From Sva-07 sp963698565 (lineage in GTDB: Bacteria > Actinomycetota > Acidimicrobiia > Acidimicrobiales > Ilumatobacteraceae), in the NCBI GenBank assembly GCA_963698565.1, contig CAVORH010000002.1, positions 310,001 to 374,000 on the forward strand: a stretch of DNA of 64,000 nucleotides, read 5' to 3'. Of the stretch, positions 45,611 to 60,600 are shown one piece after another (the first letter of the stretch is position 1; every line of letters starts with the position of its first letter). Under the pieces are notes generated by a model that was given only the letters and a program-made list of their open reading frames with translations, searched no databases and was not told the DNA's origin. The position numbers and the translations under genes are program-made.

Positions 45611-48600
45611 ATGGGCATGCGGAGCGAGTCGAATCGGAATGACGGTGTGGTCGGGCGGCGACGCACGTCGAGAGCTTTGGTGGCCTCGGCCGTGATGGTC
45701 GCGCTCGTCGCGCCGGTGGTGCCGCTGGGCGGCTCCGTCGTCGAAGCAGCTGGTGAGGCCGGCAACGCGGCACCTGCTGGCGTCGAAGACACCGTCGTCC
45801 TCCCCGCTGTCGGTGGCCCGGTCACGCTGCGCGGCATCGACACCGATGGCGACGACCTGACGTTCGCGATCGGGTACCTCTCGAACATCACGGTCGGCAC
45901 TCCTTCCGCGCCAGTGTGCGAGGCGCAGACCGACGGCAGCAAGGTGTGCACCGCCGATGTGACGGTGACCCTGTCGTCGTCGTCTGGCTACTTCGGTTAC
46001 ACGGTCGACGATGGAGCGGCGAGTGACACGGCGTACGTCTACGTCAACAACGGCGCTCCCACGGCGATGGCTACCGAGTTGGTCGCGTCACCTGGCAACG
46101 CCACCACGGTCACGCTGCGTGGCGTCGACCCCGACGGTGACGATCTGACCTTCGTGCCGGGCGCCGAGTACGGCGGCACCCTCGATGTGATCTCGTCACC
46201 AACCTGCGTCGCCCAGGCCGATGGCGCAAGCGTGTGTACCGCGACCGTCGAATTCACCGAGACGATCCCGTCCAACGCGTACTTCGGGTATTCGGTGTCG
46301 GATGCGTACTCGACGTCGGCAACCTCATACGTGTACGTACGGAATCCGGAGCCGGTGGCGATGGGGGCGCAGTTGGTTGCGTCGCCGGGTGGTGCGACGA
46401 CGGTGACGTTGCGCGGTGTGGATCCGAATGGTGATCAGTTGTCGTTCGAGCCGGTGGGGACGGCGTCGTCGCTGACGGTGGGGGCGATTTCGGTGCCGTC
46501 GTGTGTGGCGCAGGGTGATGGGTCGTCGGTGTGTACGGCGACGGTGGAGGTGTCGGCGTTGGCGAGTGCCACGAACGCGACGTTCCCGTACCGGGTCACT
46601 GACGGAGTGTCCTACTCGGGCACGGCGTATGTCGACGTACGGAATCCGGCGCCGGTGGCGATGGGGGCGCAGTTGGTTGCGTCGCCGGGTGGTGCGACGA
46701 CGGTGACGTTGCGCGGTGTGGATCCGAATGGTGATCAGTTGTCGTTCGAGCCGGTGGGGACGGCGTCGTCGCTGACGGTGGGGGCGATTTCGGTGCCGTC
46801 GTGTGTGGCGCAGGGTGATGGGTCGTCGGTGTGTACGGCGACGGTGGAGGTGTCGGCGTCTGGCGAGTGCCACGAACGCGACGTTCCCGTACCGGGTCAC
46901 TGACGGAGTGTCCTACTCGGGCACGGCGTATGTCGACGTACGGAATCCGGCGCCGGTGGCGATGGGGGCGCAGTTGGTTGCGTCGCCGGGTGGTGCGACG
47001 ACGGTGACGTTGCGGGGTGTGGATCCGAATGGTGATCAGTTGTCGTTCGAGCCGGTGGGGACGGCGTCGTCGCTGACGGTGGGGGCGATTTCGGTGCCGT
47101 CGTGTGTGGCGCAGGGTGATGGGTCGTCGGTGTGTACGGCGACGGTGGAGGTGTCGGCGTTGGCGAGTGCCACGAACGCGACGTTCCCGTACCGGGTCAC
47201 TGACGGAGTGTCCTACTCGGCGCACGGCGTATGTCGACGTACGGAATCCGGAGCCGATGGCGATCGCCTGACCGCCTGACGGGGGTGAGCGGAGCCGGTC
47301 ACGGCAACTTTGCGGGGGATCGACCCGAACGGTGACGCACTCACGATCGTCGATCACGACGTTCTCCGGAGGCACGGTCGGCTCGGTCACGACTCCGGTG
47401 TGCACGCCGCAGGGCGATGGATCGAACGTCTGCGCCGCGACGGCCGAGTTCACGCCCTCGGGAACGTCGGGCACTGTCAACTTCAGCGTGAGCGACGGGG
47501 TGTCGTCCGTCACCGCGAGCGTGGCGATCGTTGCATCCACGAGCACGCCGAACTCGGCCCCGAAGGCAGTTGGTGATCGGGTCGTGGTGCCGGCCTCGGG
47601 TGGCACGGTGACGTTGCGGGGAACCGACAGCGACGGTGACTCGTTGTCGTTTTCGGAGTATGGATCAGTCTCCGGGATGTGTGGGGACGATCGGGACGCC
47701 GTCGTGTGTGGCGCAGGGTGATGGGTCGTCGGTGTGTACGGCGACGGTGACGGTGACGCCGTCGGGTTCGTCGGGTTCGTTCCAGTTCCAGGTCAGCGAT
47801 GGCCTGAGTACATCGAACGCGTCGGTCTCCGTGACGAACGAAAGGCCCGAGGCGGTTGGTGATCGGGTGGTGTTGCCGGCTTCTGGTGGCGCGGTGACGT
47901 TGCGTGGTGTGGATGCCGAGGGTGATGGTCTGTCGTTCTCGCTCTACGGCGACGCCGTCGGGTGTGACGGTGGGGACGATCGGGGCGCCGGTGTGCACGC
48001 CGCAGGGTGATGGGTCGTCGGTGTGTACGGCGACGGTGACGGTGACGCCGACGGGTTCGTCGGGTTCGTTCCAGTTCCAGGTCAGCGATGGCCTGAGTAC
48101 ATCGGAACGCGTCGGTGACTCCGTGACGAACGAAAGGCCCGAGGCGGTTGGTGATCGGGTGGTGTTGCCGGCTGTCTGGTGGCACGGTGACGTTGCGTGG
48201 TGTGGATGCCGAGGGTGATGGTCTGTCGTTCTCGCTCTACGGCACGCCGTCGGGTGTGACGGTGGGGACGATCGGGGCGCCGGTGTGCACGCCGCAGGCT
48301 GATGGGTCGTCGGTGTGTACGGCGACGGTGACGGTGACGCCGACGGGTTCGTCGGGTTCGTTCCAGTTCCAGGTCAGCGATGGCCTGAGCGACGTCGACG
48401 TCGGCGTCGGTGAGCGTGACGAACGAAAGGCCCGAGGCGGTTGGTGATCGGGTGGTGTTGCCGGCTGTCTGGTGGCTCGGTGACGTTGCGTGGTGTGGAT
48501 GCCGAGGGTGATGGTCTGTCGTTCTCGCTCTACGGCACGCCGTCGGGTGTGACGGTGGGGACGATCGGGGCGCCGGTGTGCACGCCGCAGGCTGATGGGT

Positions 48601-51600
48601 CGTCGGTGTGTACGGCGACGGTGACGGTGACGCCGACGGGTTCGTCGGGTTCGTTCCAGTTCCAGGTCAGCGATGGCCTGGCGTACATCGGCATCGGCGA
48701 CCGTGAACGTCGTCAACCCGACGCCGTACGCGATCGTGCCGGAGGTCGTGGCCGGCACATCGGGAGCCGAGGTCACGCTCCGGGCCATCGATCCCAACGG
48801 GGACCCGATCACATTCGCGGTGACCGACCCGGCCTACGGCGCCACGGTCAGCGCCCCGGGTCCGGTGACCTGCGAACCACAGACGGACGGATCGAACTAC
48901 TTGCTCGGCGCTCGTCACGGTTCAGGCCGAGAGCGGCGGTTGGTCGTTCACCTTCACTGCGAGCGACGGCACGTCGTCGACCACCGGATACGTGTCGGGG
49001 AGCAACACCACGCCCACGGCAGCCAACATCTCGATCGCCGTGCCGTCGGCGACGACACAGATCACGCTGACCGGTGCCGATCCTGACGGTGACGACCTGA
49101 CGTTCACGGTGACCGATCCCTACACCGGTGACGGGACGGTTGGCCCGGTCGGGCCCGGTGACCTGCGAGCCGCAGTCCGATGGGTCCAGCGTGTGCACCG
49201 CCGAGGTGCCGTTCACACCGGGAAGCCTCGACACGTGGGACTTCAACTACACGGTGAGCGACGGAGCGTCGTCGAGCACGGCGTACATCCACGTCGTCCG
49301 CCAGTCGGGCGCCGATCAGCCGCCCGATGCGTCGTACGTCTACCTCGACATCGTCGACGGACCGAACGAGATCACGCTCACGGGCACCGACCCCGAGGGA
49401 CTCGACGTGACGTTCGCCATCGACACCCCGCCGACCAACGGCACACTGGGGGCGATCTCGACCCCGGTCTGCGGCGGTGGCCAGTGCACGGCGACGGTCA
49501 CCTACACGCCCGACGGGCCGCTCGTCGACGACTCGTTCACCTACATCGTCGAACGACGGCACACTCGACAGTCGCCGGCGACCGTGTACCTGAACGGTGA
49601 TCAGTCCTCCGAGCGCGTACTGGCAGACGACCAAGATCACGTCGCCGACGACGGCGCTCACACTCGAGGGGTACGACTACGAGGGTGCGACGCTCGACGT
49701 TCGCCGTCGACACCGATCCCGCCGAACGGATCGGTGTCGCTCGACGGAGCCGCCGACCTGCGACGGCTTCAACACCTGCACCCAGGCGGCCACGTACACG
49801 CCCGACCACGGGCTACACCGGTGACGACAGCTTCACGTTCACCGTCAGCGACGCGATCAACACGAGCTACTCCGGCCACGGTGTACCTGACCGGCAACGA
49901 GTCTGCCGTACCTCGTCGACGTGGCACCGAACCGTGTCGTCGGGACGACGACGCTGACCATCACGGTCGCCGAGCCCGACGGTGACCCGATGACCGTCGG
50001 GCTCGGTACACCTCCCGCCGGCGGTTCGTTCGGCCCGTTGTCGGCACTCGACTGCGTCGGGCAACCCGACGGAAGCGATGTGTGCACCGCAACGGTCGAC
50101 TTCACTCCCGATCCCGCCTTCTTCGGCTACGACAACGTCGAGGTGACGCTGGACGACGGGATCAATCCACCGGTGGCGAGGTCCGAGGTCATCCAGATCG
50201 GCAACCGCGTGCCGACCACGAAGACCGACGTGCTCATGACCGACCCGGACACCGCGGCGACGGTCACGGTCACGGCCAACGATCGCGACCCCGACGGCGA
50301 CCCGCTGGCGCTCGACGCGTCGACCGACGGCGCCGGCGGCATCGCCGTCTGTACCGACGACGGGTTCGGCACGGTCGACTGCACCTACACCCCGAACCCC
50401 GGGTTCGAGGGCCTCGACGTGTTCACGTACACGCTCGTCGACAGCTACGGCGCCACCTCGATCGGGCGGGTCGAGGTCACGGTCCAGGCGGGTGGCAGCG
50501 GTGTGACGCCGACCGACTGCCCGACGGTTGCGTCCGCGCTCGACGGGGGCGGCATCATCACCGGTGAGAGCTGGGTCGAGTGCTCGAGCCCGACCGCCAA
50601 CGGCGTGGTCCAGCAGCTCACGCCGCTTCTGGACCCGGCATCGGGCTCGGCGCTGCTGCTCACCAGTGGCGATCGCGACGTCGCTCCGGGTCCGAGCTAC
50701 TTCGGGAGCAATGGACGAAGCAACGGCACGAGCGTCCGCGGCGCGAACGACGTCTCGGTGCTGGCCGTCGATCTCGACATCCCCGACGGCCCGACCTGTC
50801 TTCGTTTCGATGTCGTCTTCGGCAGTGACGAGTACCCCGAGTTCGTGGGCTCGAGCTTCAACGACGCCTTCCTCGCCGAACTCGACAACGAACTCCTGGT
50901 CGGTGTCGGGGTCCGACATCACGGCGCCGGACAACTTCGCCTTCGACCCCGACGGCAACGTGCTGAGCATCAACAGCACCTTCTTCGCCGCCGATCGCGT
51001 CGTCGCCGAGCCCGACAATGGCATGGAGTACGACGGCGCCACGCAGCGTCTCGTGGTACAGACCCCGATCACGGCCGGTGCCCACACGGTGTACTTCACG
51101 ATCTTCGACGCCGGTGACGGCAGCCTACGACACGGCAGCGCTCATCGACAACCTGCGGGCGGTCGTCCCCGGGCCGGAGGGATGCACGCAGGGCGCCAAC
51201 CGGCCGCCGGTGGTGACCGGCTCCGCCGTCACGATCGACGAGGACACCACGGCGTCGATCACCGTCGATGCGGTCGACGACGACGGCGACACGCTCACCG
51301 CCGAGTTGAGCGCTGCAGCCCACGGAACCGCCACCGTCGCCGGACCGGTCGTGTGCATCGCCGGGGTCTGCCAGATCCCGATCAGCTATGTCCCGGACCC
51401 CGACGCGAACGTCGACCTCGTCGGCGAGGACTCGTTCGTCGTCACCGTGTCCGATGGCAACGGCGGGATCGCGTCGGGAACCGTGACGGTCACGATCACA
51501 CCGATTCCCGATCCGCCCACCGCCGCGGCCATGGTCGTGTCGACCGACGAGGACACGCCGCTCGACCTGACGCTCGTCGGCGCTGACGCCGACGGCACAC

Positions 51601-54600
51601 CGGTGACGTTCGCGCTCACCGACCTCCCGCTGCACGGCAGCGTCGACTGCGTCGATGCGGCCTGCACCTACACGCCAGCCACCAACTACGCGGGCGCAGA
51701 CGGTTTCGGCTACACGGTGTCGTCGGGCGGCGACACCGTCGCCGGAACCGTCAGCATCGACGTCGTCGAGGTGAACGACGACCCGGTCGCCGTGATCGAC
51801 GCGACCTCCGTCACGTTGCCCGAGGGCACCTCGCTCGGCCTCGACGCGACGTCGTCGTCCGACGTCGACGGCACGATCGTCGGCTACCTGTGGCAGGTGA
51901 CGGCCGGTGGCACCATCACCAACCCCACGAGCTCCACGCCGACGCTGAACGGTGTGGACGATGCGGTCGTCACCGTGACGCTGACGGTGACCGACGACGA
52001 CGGCGCCACCGACGTGACGACCTCGGTCTTCACCGTCACGAACGTCAGCCCGACCGTCGATGCGGGCGCGGATCTCGGCATCCAGCCGGGCGAACTCGCT
52101 TCCCTGACGGTCGGCTTCACCGATCCCGGCATCATCGACACCCACACGGCCACGGTCGACTGGGGCGAGGGTGCCGGGGCTGAAGCCGTCGGTGCGGTGA
52201 GCCGGCCCGATTTCGACCTGAGCCACACCTTCCCCACCGAGGGCGAGTACACCGTCGAGGTCTGCGTTGCGGACAACGCTCCCGAGAGCACCTGTGATTC
52301 GGTGCTGGTCGTGGTGGAGCTGGTGAACGTTCCGCCCACCGTCCTCGCCGGCGGTCCGTACACGTTGACCGAGGGTGAGTTGGGTCTCCTGGCGGGCTCG
52401 GTGGTCGACACCGACGGCAACCTCGATCCCTCGACGATCCTGTGGTCGTCCGACGGCGGCGCACAGGTCGGCTTCGGTGACCCGACGGCTCCGGACTCGA
52501 CCGTGACCGGATTCCAGGACGGAGTCTTCTCGCTGACCCTGTCTGCGTCGGACCTGCTGGGCGCTCCCGGGAGTGCATCGACGACGCTCACCGTGACCAA
52601 CGTCGCGCCGGCGATCTCGTCGTACGTGGTCACCGACGGTGTGGCCGAGGGTTCGACCGTCGCCTTGAACGCCGTGTTCTCCGATCCGGGCACGTTCGAC
52701 ACGCACACGGCGACCGTCGATTGGACGTATCCGTCGACCGCTGTGCCGGTCGCCGTCGATGACGTGGCGGATCTCGTGTCGACGACGCACGTGTACCCGC
52801 AGGACGGAACCTACGACGTGCGGCTGTGCATCACCGATGACGACGAGACGACCTGTCAGACGACGCAGATCACGGTCGTCAACGTCGCGCCGACCGTCGA
52901 TTCCGTCAGCGGCGGCTCGGTGGTGAACGGTGCCGCCTTCGACCTGACCGCGACGTTCTCCGATCCGGGTGCCGACTCCTTCACGGCGACGATCGACTGG
53001 GAGAACGACGGCATCGACGACGAGTTCGTCGATCCGGCGACCACGCCGATCACGTCGAGCCACACGTATCCGGGCGTCGGTCTGTACACGGTCGAGGTCT
53101 GCGTGTTCGATGGGATCGCCTCGGGATGCGCGACGGCCACCGTCGACGTCACGGCGTTCAACCAGGCTCCGATCGCCATCGACGACTTCGTCGACGTCGC
53201 CGAGGGCACGGGCGATCGGGTGCTCGACGTGTTGGGCAACGACACCGATCCGGAATCTGCCCCGTTGTCGATCGTCTCGAACACCGATCCCGGCGTGGGC
53301 ACCGTGACGTGCGACGCCGACGACTGCACGTTCAACGCGCCGGGTGGATTCGTGGGAACGACCACGTTCGACTACACGATCAGCGACGGTGAGAAGCAGG
53401 ACACCGCGACCGTCACGATCGACGTGATCGGCTGTGCCGATCTCACGGGGGCGTTCTCCGAGTCGAACGTCACGATCACCGGCTACGAGTGGGTCGAGTG
53501 CGCCAACCCGGCGGCGAGCGGCACGGCGGGCGCGGAGCTGACGCCGCTGCTCGTCCCCGATGGGACGCTCGCCCAGCTCACGACCGGCCTGGCGTCGGAG
53601 TCGTTCGGGACACCCGGAGACGTCGCCGACGAGAACCTCGGTCAGCAGTTCCGGGGCGCGTTCGATGCGTCGGTGCTGCGCCTCGACCTCGACATCCCGA
53701 TCGACACCAACTGCCTGGCGTTCGACGTGGTCTTCGCCTCGGAGGAGTATCCGGACTACGTCAGCAAGCCGTACAACGACGGCTTCCTGGCGGAGCTGGG
53801 CGCGAGCACGTGGTCGGTGTCCGGTTCGACGATCGTCGCCCCCGACAACTTCGCCTTCGACGGCGCCGACGAGTACATCAGCGTCAAGGGATCGTTCTTC
53901 GATCCCGGTCGTGTGGTGACCGACACCGGGATGTCGTACAACGGGAGCACGGCGGTGCTCCGGGTGAAGACGCCGATCAGCGCCGGTCCGAACTCGCTGT
54001 TCCTGTCGATCTTCGACGGCGCCGACGCCTTCGAGTCGTCGGCCGCACTGATCGAACGTCTCGAGGCCTTCCAGTCGAACCAGTGCAACCCCGGCGCGGG
54101 GCAGCCACCGATCGCCGTCGACGACGACTACACGGTCGACGAGGATTCGTCGACGCTGCTCGACGTCGTCGCCAACGACGTCGACCCCGAGGGCGCCGCG
54201 GTGACGGTCTTCGACGTCGTCACGCCGCCGCAGCACGGGACGATCGTCCCGAACGCCGAACGCACCGCCTACACCTACACCCCGGCGTTCAACTACTACG
54301 GCCCCGACAGCTTCGAGTACTCGATCACCGACATCGCGAACGCCTCGGAGACCGAGCCGGTGGCCGACGTGTCGATCGGCGCGGTCACCTTGCAGGTCGA
54401 CGAGGTGAACGACGTGCCGTACGCGTACCCGGACAGCGCCTCGGCCACGGGGAGCCCCGTCACGATCGACGTGCTGGCCAACGACTTCGACGCTGACACG
54501 ACCGACGCCATCAGTATTCAGTCTCACGGGGACCCGCTCTTCGGCACGGTGACGTGTGCGACGTCGTGTACCTACACGCCCCAGGCCGGCTACGACGGCC

Positions 54601-57600
54601 CCGATCGGTTCACGTACACGATCGTCGACTCGGTGGTGCCGGGTTCCGAGGATCCGGCGCTCGCGCCACGTGGTGCGACCGACACGACGACGGTGTACAT
54701 CAACAGCGTCGTTCCGCCCGACGACAACATCCCGCCCGTCGCCGACGCCGGTGGGCCGTACACGGCCGACGCGTGCCCAGTCGGAGCCGTGCGTCCCGAC
54801 GACGCTCGACGGCTCCGGCTCGTTCGACCCGGACGGCACGTTCGTCACCTATTCGTGGTTCGTCGCGCCGAGCCCGCCCGCCAGCCTGACCGGCGAGGAC
54901 ACCGTGTCGCCCGACTTCGTCACGACGACCAACGGCTCCTTCAGCGGTCTATCTGATCGTGTATGACGCCGACGGCGCCTGGGCATGGGACTCGGCGCCC
55001 GTGTCCGGCATTCGCGGCATCGGTCGGAGCGCCCGGCGGCGCCTCGTCGATCGACGAGGGCTCGAACGCCACGGCGACGATCGACTTCTTCAATCCCGGT
55101 GGCGATCTCACGACCACCATCGACTGGGGCGACGGATCGGCCATCGAGACGATCGACTTCTCGATCTTCCCGGTCACCAAGACCCACCTCTATCCGCAGG
55201 ACGGCGACTTCCCGCTGGAGATCTGCGTGCGTGGCGTGACCGTGGACGGTCCCGTCGACCTGTGCGACACGCCGACTCTCGTGGTCGACAACGTCTTGCC
55301 GGCGGTCGACGCCGGTGTCGACCGCAGCCTCGTGGTCGGCGGCACCCTCGTGCAGAACCGGATGAGCTTCGTCGACCCGGGTGCTGATGCTCCGTGGACC
55401 GCGAACGTCGACTGGGGCGACGGCTCGCCCGTCGAGCCACTCGTGGTCGACGATGCGACCGGCCTGATCACGATGCCCGTCGGCCATCTCTATGCGACCG
55501 CCGGCCTCTACACCGTGACGGTGTGCGTCGTCGACGACGATGCACCCGGCTGCGACGCCTTCGACGTGAACGTGTCGAACAACGTGCCGCCCACCGCTGA
55601 TGCCGGTGGCCCGTACTCGGTCGCGGAGGGTGGCACGGTCACACTCGACGCTTCGGGTTCCGTCGATTCCGATGGGACGGTCACGACGTGGATCTGGGAA
55701 GCGGCTGACCAGTTGGTGACGCTGACGGGCGCCGACACGGCGACACCGGACTTCTCGGCTGCCGACGACGGCGATTTCGATGTCACGTTGCGTGTCTGCG
55801 ACGACCTCGATGCCTGCAGCGATGCCGTGACGGTGACGGTGACGGTCACGAACGAGGCTCCCGTGGTCGACGCCGGCGGCGACCAGGTGGTCGACAGTGG
55901 CGTCGCCGCTGTGCTCGTGGCCACATTCACGGATTCCGGATCGGCCGATACGCACACTGCGTCGATCGACTGGGGCGACGGGACGGTCGAGACCGGTGTG
56001 GTGGATCAGGTCGCTGGCACGGTGTTCGGGTCGCACGTCTATGCGGCGGCAGACGTCTACACGGTCACGGTGACGGTGACCGACGACGACGGCGACGACG
56101 GCTTCGACAGCTTCACGGTGAGCTCCGCCGGCAGCTGCGTGCCGCTCGTCCACGAATTGACGACGGGCGACCCCGCACTCGATGACGGCGCGCTGACCGT
56201 CGGAGTCGACGCGCTCGGCGCATTCGGGAGCGCGGTGACCTTCAGCGATGCTCGATGGAATCCGCCCGGCCCGCTCGACGAGGCCGGCACGGTGTACAGC
56301 TCGAACATCTACCTCGAGCATCTCGGCGACCTGCTGAGCGACTGCGCGTTCGGCGACTTCGAAGTGATCTCGCAGTCGCCGTCGGAGCTGGTGACACGAA
56401 CCGATGTCGGTGATCTCGTGATCGAGTTGACGCAGACGGTGACAGCCACGGCCGAAGGTGCGGCCTTGACGCAGACCTACACGTTGAGCAACGTTTCGGC
56501 GACCGACATCACCACGAGCTTGGTGAGGCACATCGATGGTGATCTTCTCTTCGATGGCACGCTGATCGACGGCGCTGCTGCGAGCGCCGACGGTTCGGTG
56601 CTGTACGAGTTCGATTCCTCGGACGATCCCAACGCCCCGAGCACGTTCGTCGGCATCAGCGGCGCACTGGCAGGCGACTCGGTGCCGGATCGCTGGACGA
56701 TCCAGGAATTCGACTACCGACCGACGATCACCGGTAACGGTGGGATCCCGGCCGCTGACGACGCCGCGGTGCTCAACGACAGCGACGGCGATCGGATCGT
56801 CGACACGCCCTATGACGTCACCTTGAGCCAGCAGTGGGACGTCACCGTCGCTGCCGGGGCGTCGAGCGAGTTCGTCACCGTGACGACGTTCGGCGAGCAG
56901 ACCCCGAACCGGCCGCCGGTCGCTGACCCGGGCGGTCCGTATGTGGTCGACGAGGGTTCGACGGTCCTGTTGGACGGCTCCGGGTCGTTCGACAGCGACG
57001 GGAACGTCGTGTCGTACCTGTGGTCACCGGGGACCGATCTCGATGATGCGACCCTGGTGAACCCGACGTTCACCGGAGTCGACGATGGTGTGGTGACGAT
57101 GTCGTTGCAGGTGACCGACGACAACGCTGCGGTCGGGGCGGCCGACATCACGGTGACGGTCGCCAACGTCCCGCCGGTGGTTGCTCCGGCTGGTCCGTTC
57201 GCGGCGATGGTCGGCGAGGTGTTCACGTTGCCGACGTCGTTCACCGATGCGGGCACGCTCGACACCCACATCGCGACGGTCGATTGGGGTGACGGATCAC
57301 CGATCACCGACGTGGGTGCGGTGCCGTCACCGTTCGATGCGACGCACACGTACACCGCTGCGGGCACGTACACCGCGACGGTGACGGTGACCGACGACGA
57401 CGGCGGCATCGGCACGATCGACGTCCAGGTGGAGGTGTCGGTCGGGAACAGCCCACCGGTTGCCGTTGATGATTTCGTCGTCACCGACGAGGACGTTCCG
57501 GTGGTCGTGGCGGTTCTCGCCAACGACAGTGATCCCGATGGCGACACGTTCTTCATCATGGGTGCGTCGACCACTTGGGGTGACGTGCAGGTCAATACTG

Positions 57601-60600
57601 ATGGCACGATCCTCTACACGCCGTATCCGAATGCGAACGGCACCGACTCGTTCGGTTACACGATTTCGGATGGTCGGGGTGGCACGGACAGCGCGACCGT
57701 CTTCGTGACGTTGAACGATGTCAACGACGTTCCGGTGGCTGACATCGTCGGCGGTTCGACGGTGGTGGAGGGTTCGACCATGGTGTTGAACGGTTCCGGT
57801 TCGTCGGATGTCGACGGTTCGATCGTGGCGTACGCGTGGTCGGTGTCGGCGGGTGCGGTGCTCGATGATGCGGGTGTGGTGTCGCCGATGTTGACGGGTG
57901 TCGACGATGCCACGGTGACGGTGACGTTGACGGTGACCGATGACGATGGTGCGACGGCGACGACCACCCACGAGGTGGCGGTCACCAATGCGCCGCCGGT
58001 GGTTGCTCCGGCTGGTCCGTTGGCGGCGACGGTCGGCGAGGTGTTGACGTTGTCGACGTCGTTCACCGATGCGGGCACGCTCGACACGCATGTGGCGACG
58101 GTCGATTGGGGTGACGGAACACCGGTTGTCGATCTGGGTGCGGTGACGTCGTTGTTCGATGCGACGCACACGTACACCGCTGCGGGCACGTACACCGCGA
58201 CGGTGACGGTGACCGACGACGACGGCGGCATCGGCACGATCGACGTCGAGATCCAGGTGGATGCGTCAGGCGCCCTGGCGAGCCTGGTGCTGACGCCGAC
58301 CACCGCGGTGGTCGGTCCGAACATCTGGCAGGCGTTCACGGTCGAGGGGTTCGACGCCGTCGGCAACTCGCTCGGCGACCGCACGGCGGAGGCGGTGTTC
58401 ACGATCAGCCCGAACGGGCGCTGCAACCTCAACGAGTGTCGATCGGGCACGACGGGGTTGAAGGTCGTGACCGCCGCGGTCGACACGCTGACCGCGACGG
58501 CCACCCTCGATGTTCGGGCCCGCCAGACCATCTCGTTCCCGACCATCGGCCGCAGCACCATGCTCGAGTCGCCGGTGCTGGTGACTGCGGAGGCCACCTC
58601 GGGCCTGCCGGTCACCTTCACGACCACCACGCCCGACGTGTGTGCCACCGGGGGAGTGAACGGCTCGTCGATCACGTTGATCGGTCCCGGACGGTGCACG
58701 GTGCAGGCTGATCAGGCCGGCGACGACACGTGGGCACCGGCCGTGTCGAGACTGCGGAGCTTCACCGTGGTCACGGTTGCGCAGACGATCACGTTCCCGT
58801 CACTCACGAACGTGCTGATCACCGAGTCGCCCGTGCTCGCGACTGCGACCGCCTCGAGTGGTCTGCCGGTGACGTTGACGACCACGACCCCGGACGTGTG
58901 CACCGCCGACGGCGACGAGATCACGCTGCTCGACGCCGGGAGATGCACGGTGCGGGCGGAGCAGGCCGGCGACTCGGCGTACCGGCCGGCCAGACCCGTC
59001 AACCGCAGTTTCACCGTGACGAAGCTGGACAACACGATCACCTTCCCGACGATTGGCAGGCAGACGCTGGCCGACAGCCCGGTGACGGTGAGTGCGACGG
59101 CGTCGAGTGGTCTACCGGTGACGCACACGACCACGACGCCCGACGTGTGCACCGCCGACGGTGACGCCATCACGCTGCTCGGCGTGGGGAGATGCACGGT
59201 GCGGGCGGAGCAGGCCGGCGACGCAGTGTACGAATCGGCCAGGCCGGTCAACCGGAGTTTCACCGTGACCTTGCCCCCACCGGAGGTCCTGACCTTCGAT
59301 GTGTCGCCGACGCTGCTGAGCTCGGCCGGCGGCTCGGTGGAGCTGTCGGGCACGGCGAGTTCTGCTGAAGAGTGCCGCTTCACGGTCTCACCCGCGCTCG
59401 CCGGGTTCCCGCTCATCGTGCCCTGCACCGGCGGTTCGGCATCCACCACGGCCACGGTGCCCGAGAACACCAGGGCGAACAGCCGGACCTACACGTTCCG
59501 GTTCGCAGCGCTGCAATCGGGAGCGCGGACGTCCACGGCGGATCCGATCGCGGTCAGGGTGGCGCCGGCGAGCGAGCCGGTCGTCGACCTCTCGGTCAGT
59601 GGCACGGTGTCCGCCGACCCCGCGGAGATCGGCCGGACGCTGACGTACGTCTTCACGGTCGTCAACGCCGGGCCGGACTCGGCATCCACCGTCGACGTCG
59701 ACACCGTGCTGCCGTCGGGGGCCGCGTTCGTGTCGGCAACGGCCACGCAGGGGACTGGTTGCACGGTGGCGTTCGGCATCGCCAGCTGCTCGCTCGGCGA
59801 TCTGGTGCGCGGTGGGTCTGCCGAGGTCACGATCGTCGTCGTGCCGAACTCGCCCGGCACGGGATCGACCATCGCGTCCGTCACCTCCGCAGCGACCGAC
59901 GCCGACCCGGCGAACGACGAAGCACGTGTCGACACGCTCTTCTTCAAACGGTACATCGTGTACACCGACGACTCGACGGGCACCGTCCGGCGCATGGAGC
60001 CGTTCACCGGTTCGATCGCGTTGACGACACAACCAGGCGCCAAGAGCGACGCCGTCGTGTCACCTGACGGACAGACCGTCGCCTACTGGCGCCAGTCTCC
60101 GGCACCGTCGTACGACAGCGAGATCTGGATGGTCGACATCGACGGGACGAACGAACGCTTCGTGGCAACGATCGGGGTGTCGATGGTGCCACGGGTGTCG
60201 TGGTCGCCCGACAGCTCCAAGATCGTGTTCTCGGTGCTCACCGCCGGGAAGTGGAAGGCCACCGTGGCGAGCGCACTCGGTGCCCCGAACCCGCAGCTGT
60301 TGATCCCGGACACGACCTACGGTGAGAGCGCTCCGGCCTACAGCCCCGACGGTTCGAAGATCATCTTCCGTGACTCGTGTCAGCGTCCGAGCCCGGCGCA
60401 GTGCCGGTACCACCTCGTCGATGCCGACGGCAGCGGTACCCCGGTGGCGTACACCACCTACGGGTCCGGCGGCGGCGTCGTGTGGGACCCGGCCGGGGAG
60501 TGGTTCTACTACGCGGTGTCGAGCACCATCTACCGTGCTCGGGTCGACGGCAGCCTGGTCGAACCGGTCGTCACGGGCGCCTACGGCGGGAGCTACTGGT

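Noticed and set aside
51096..54848. Very long open frame on the minus strand (over 1,200 codons)
   Set aside because: It is antisense to the clearly conserved cadherin/PKD frames of the giant protein; its translation is Arg/Val/Asp-rich with no domain, as expected of a GC-rich shadow.
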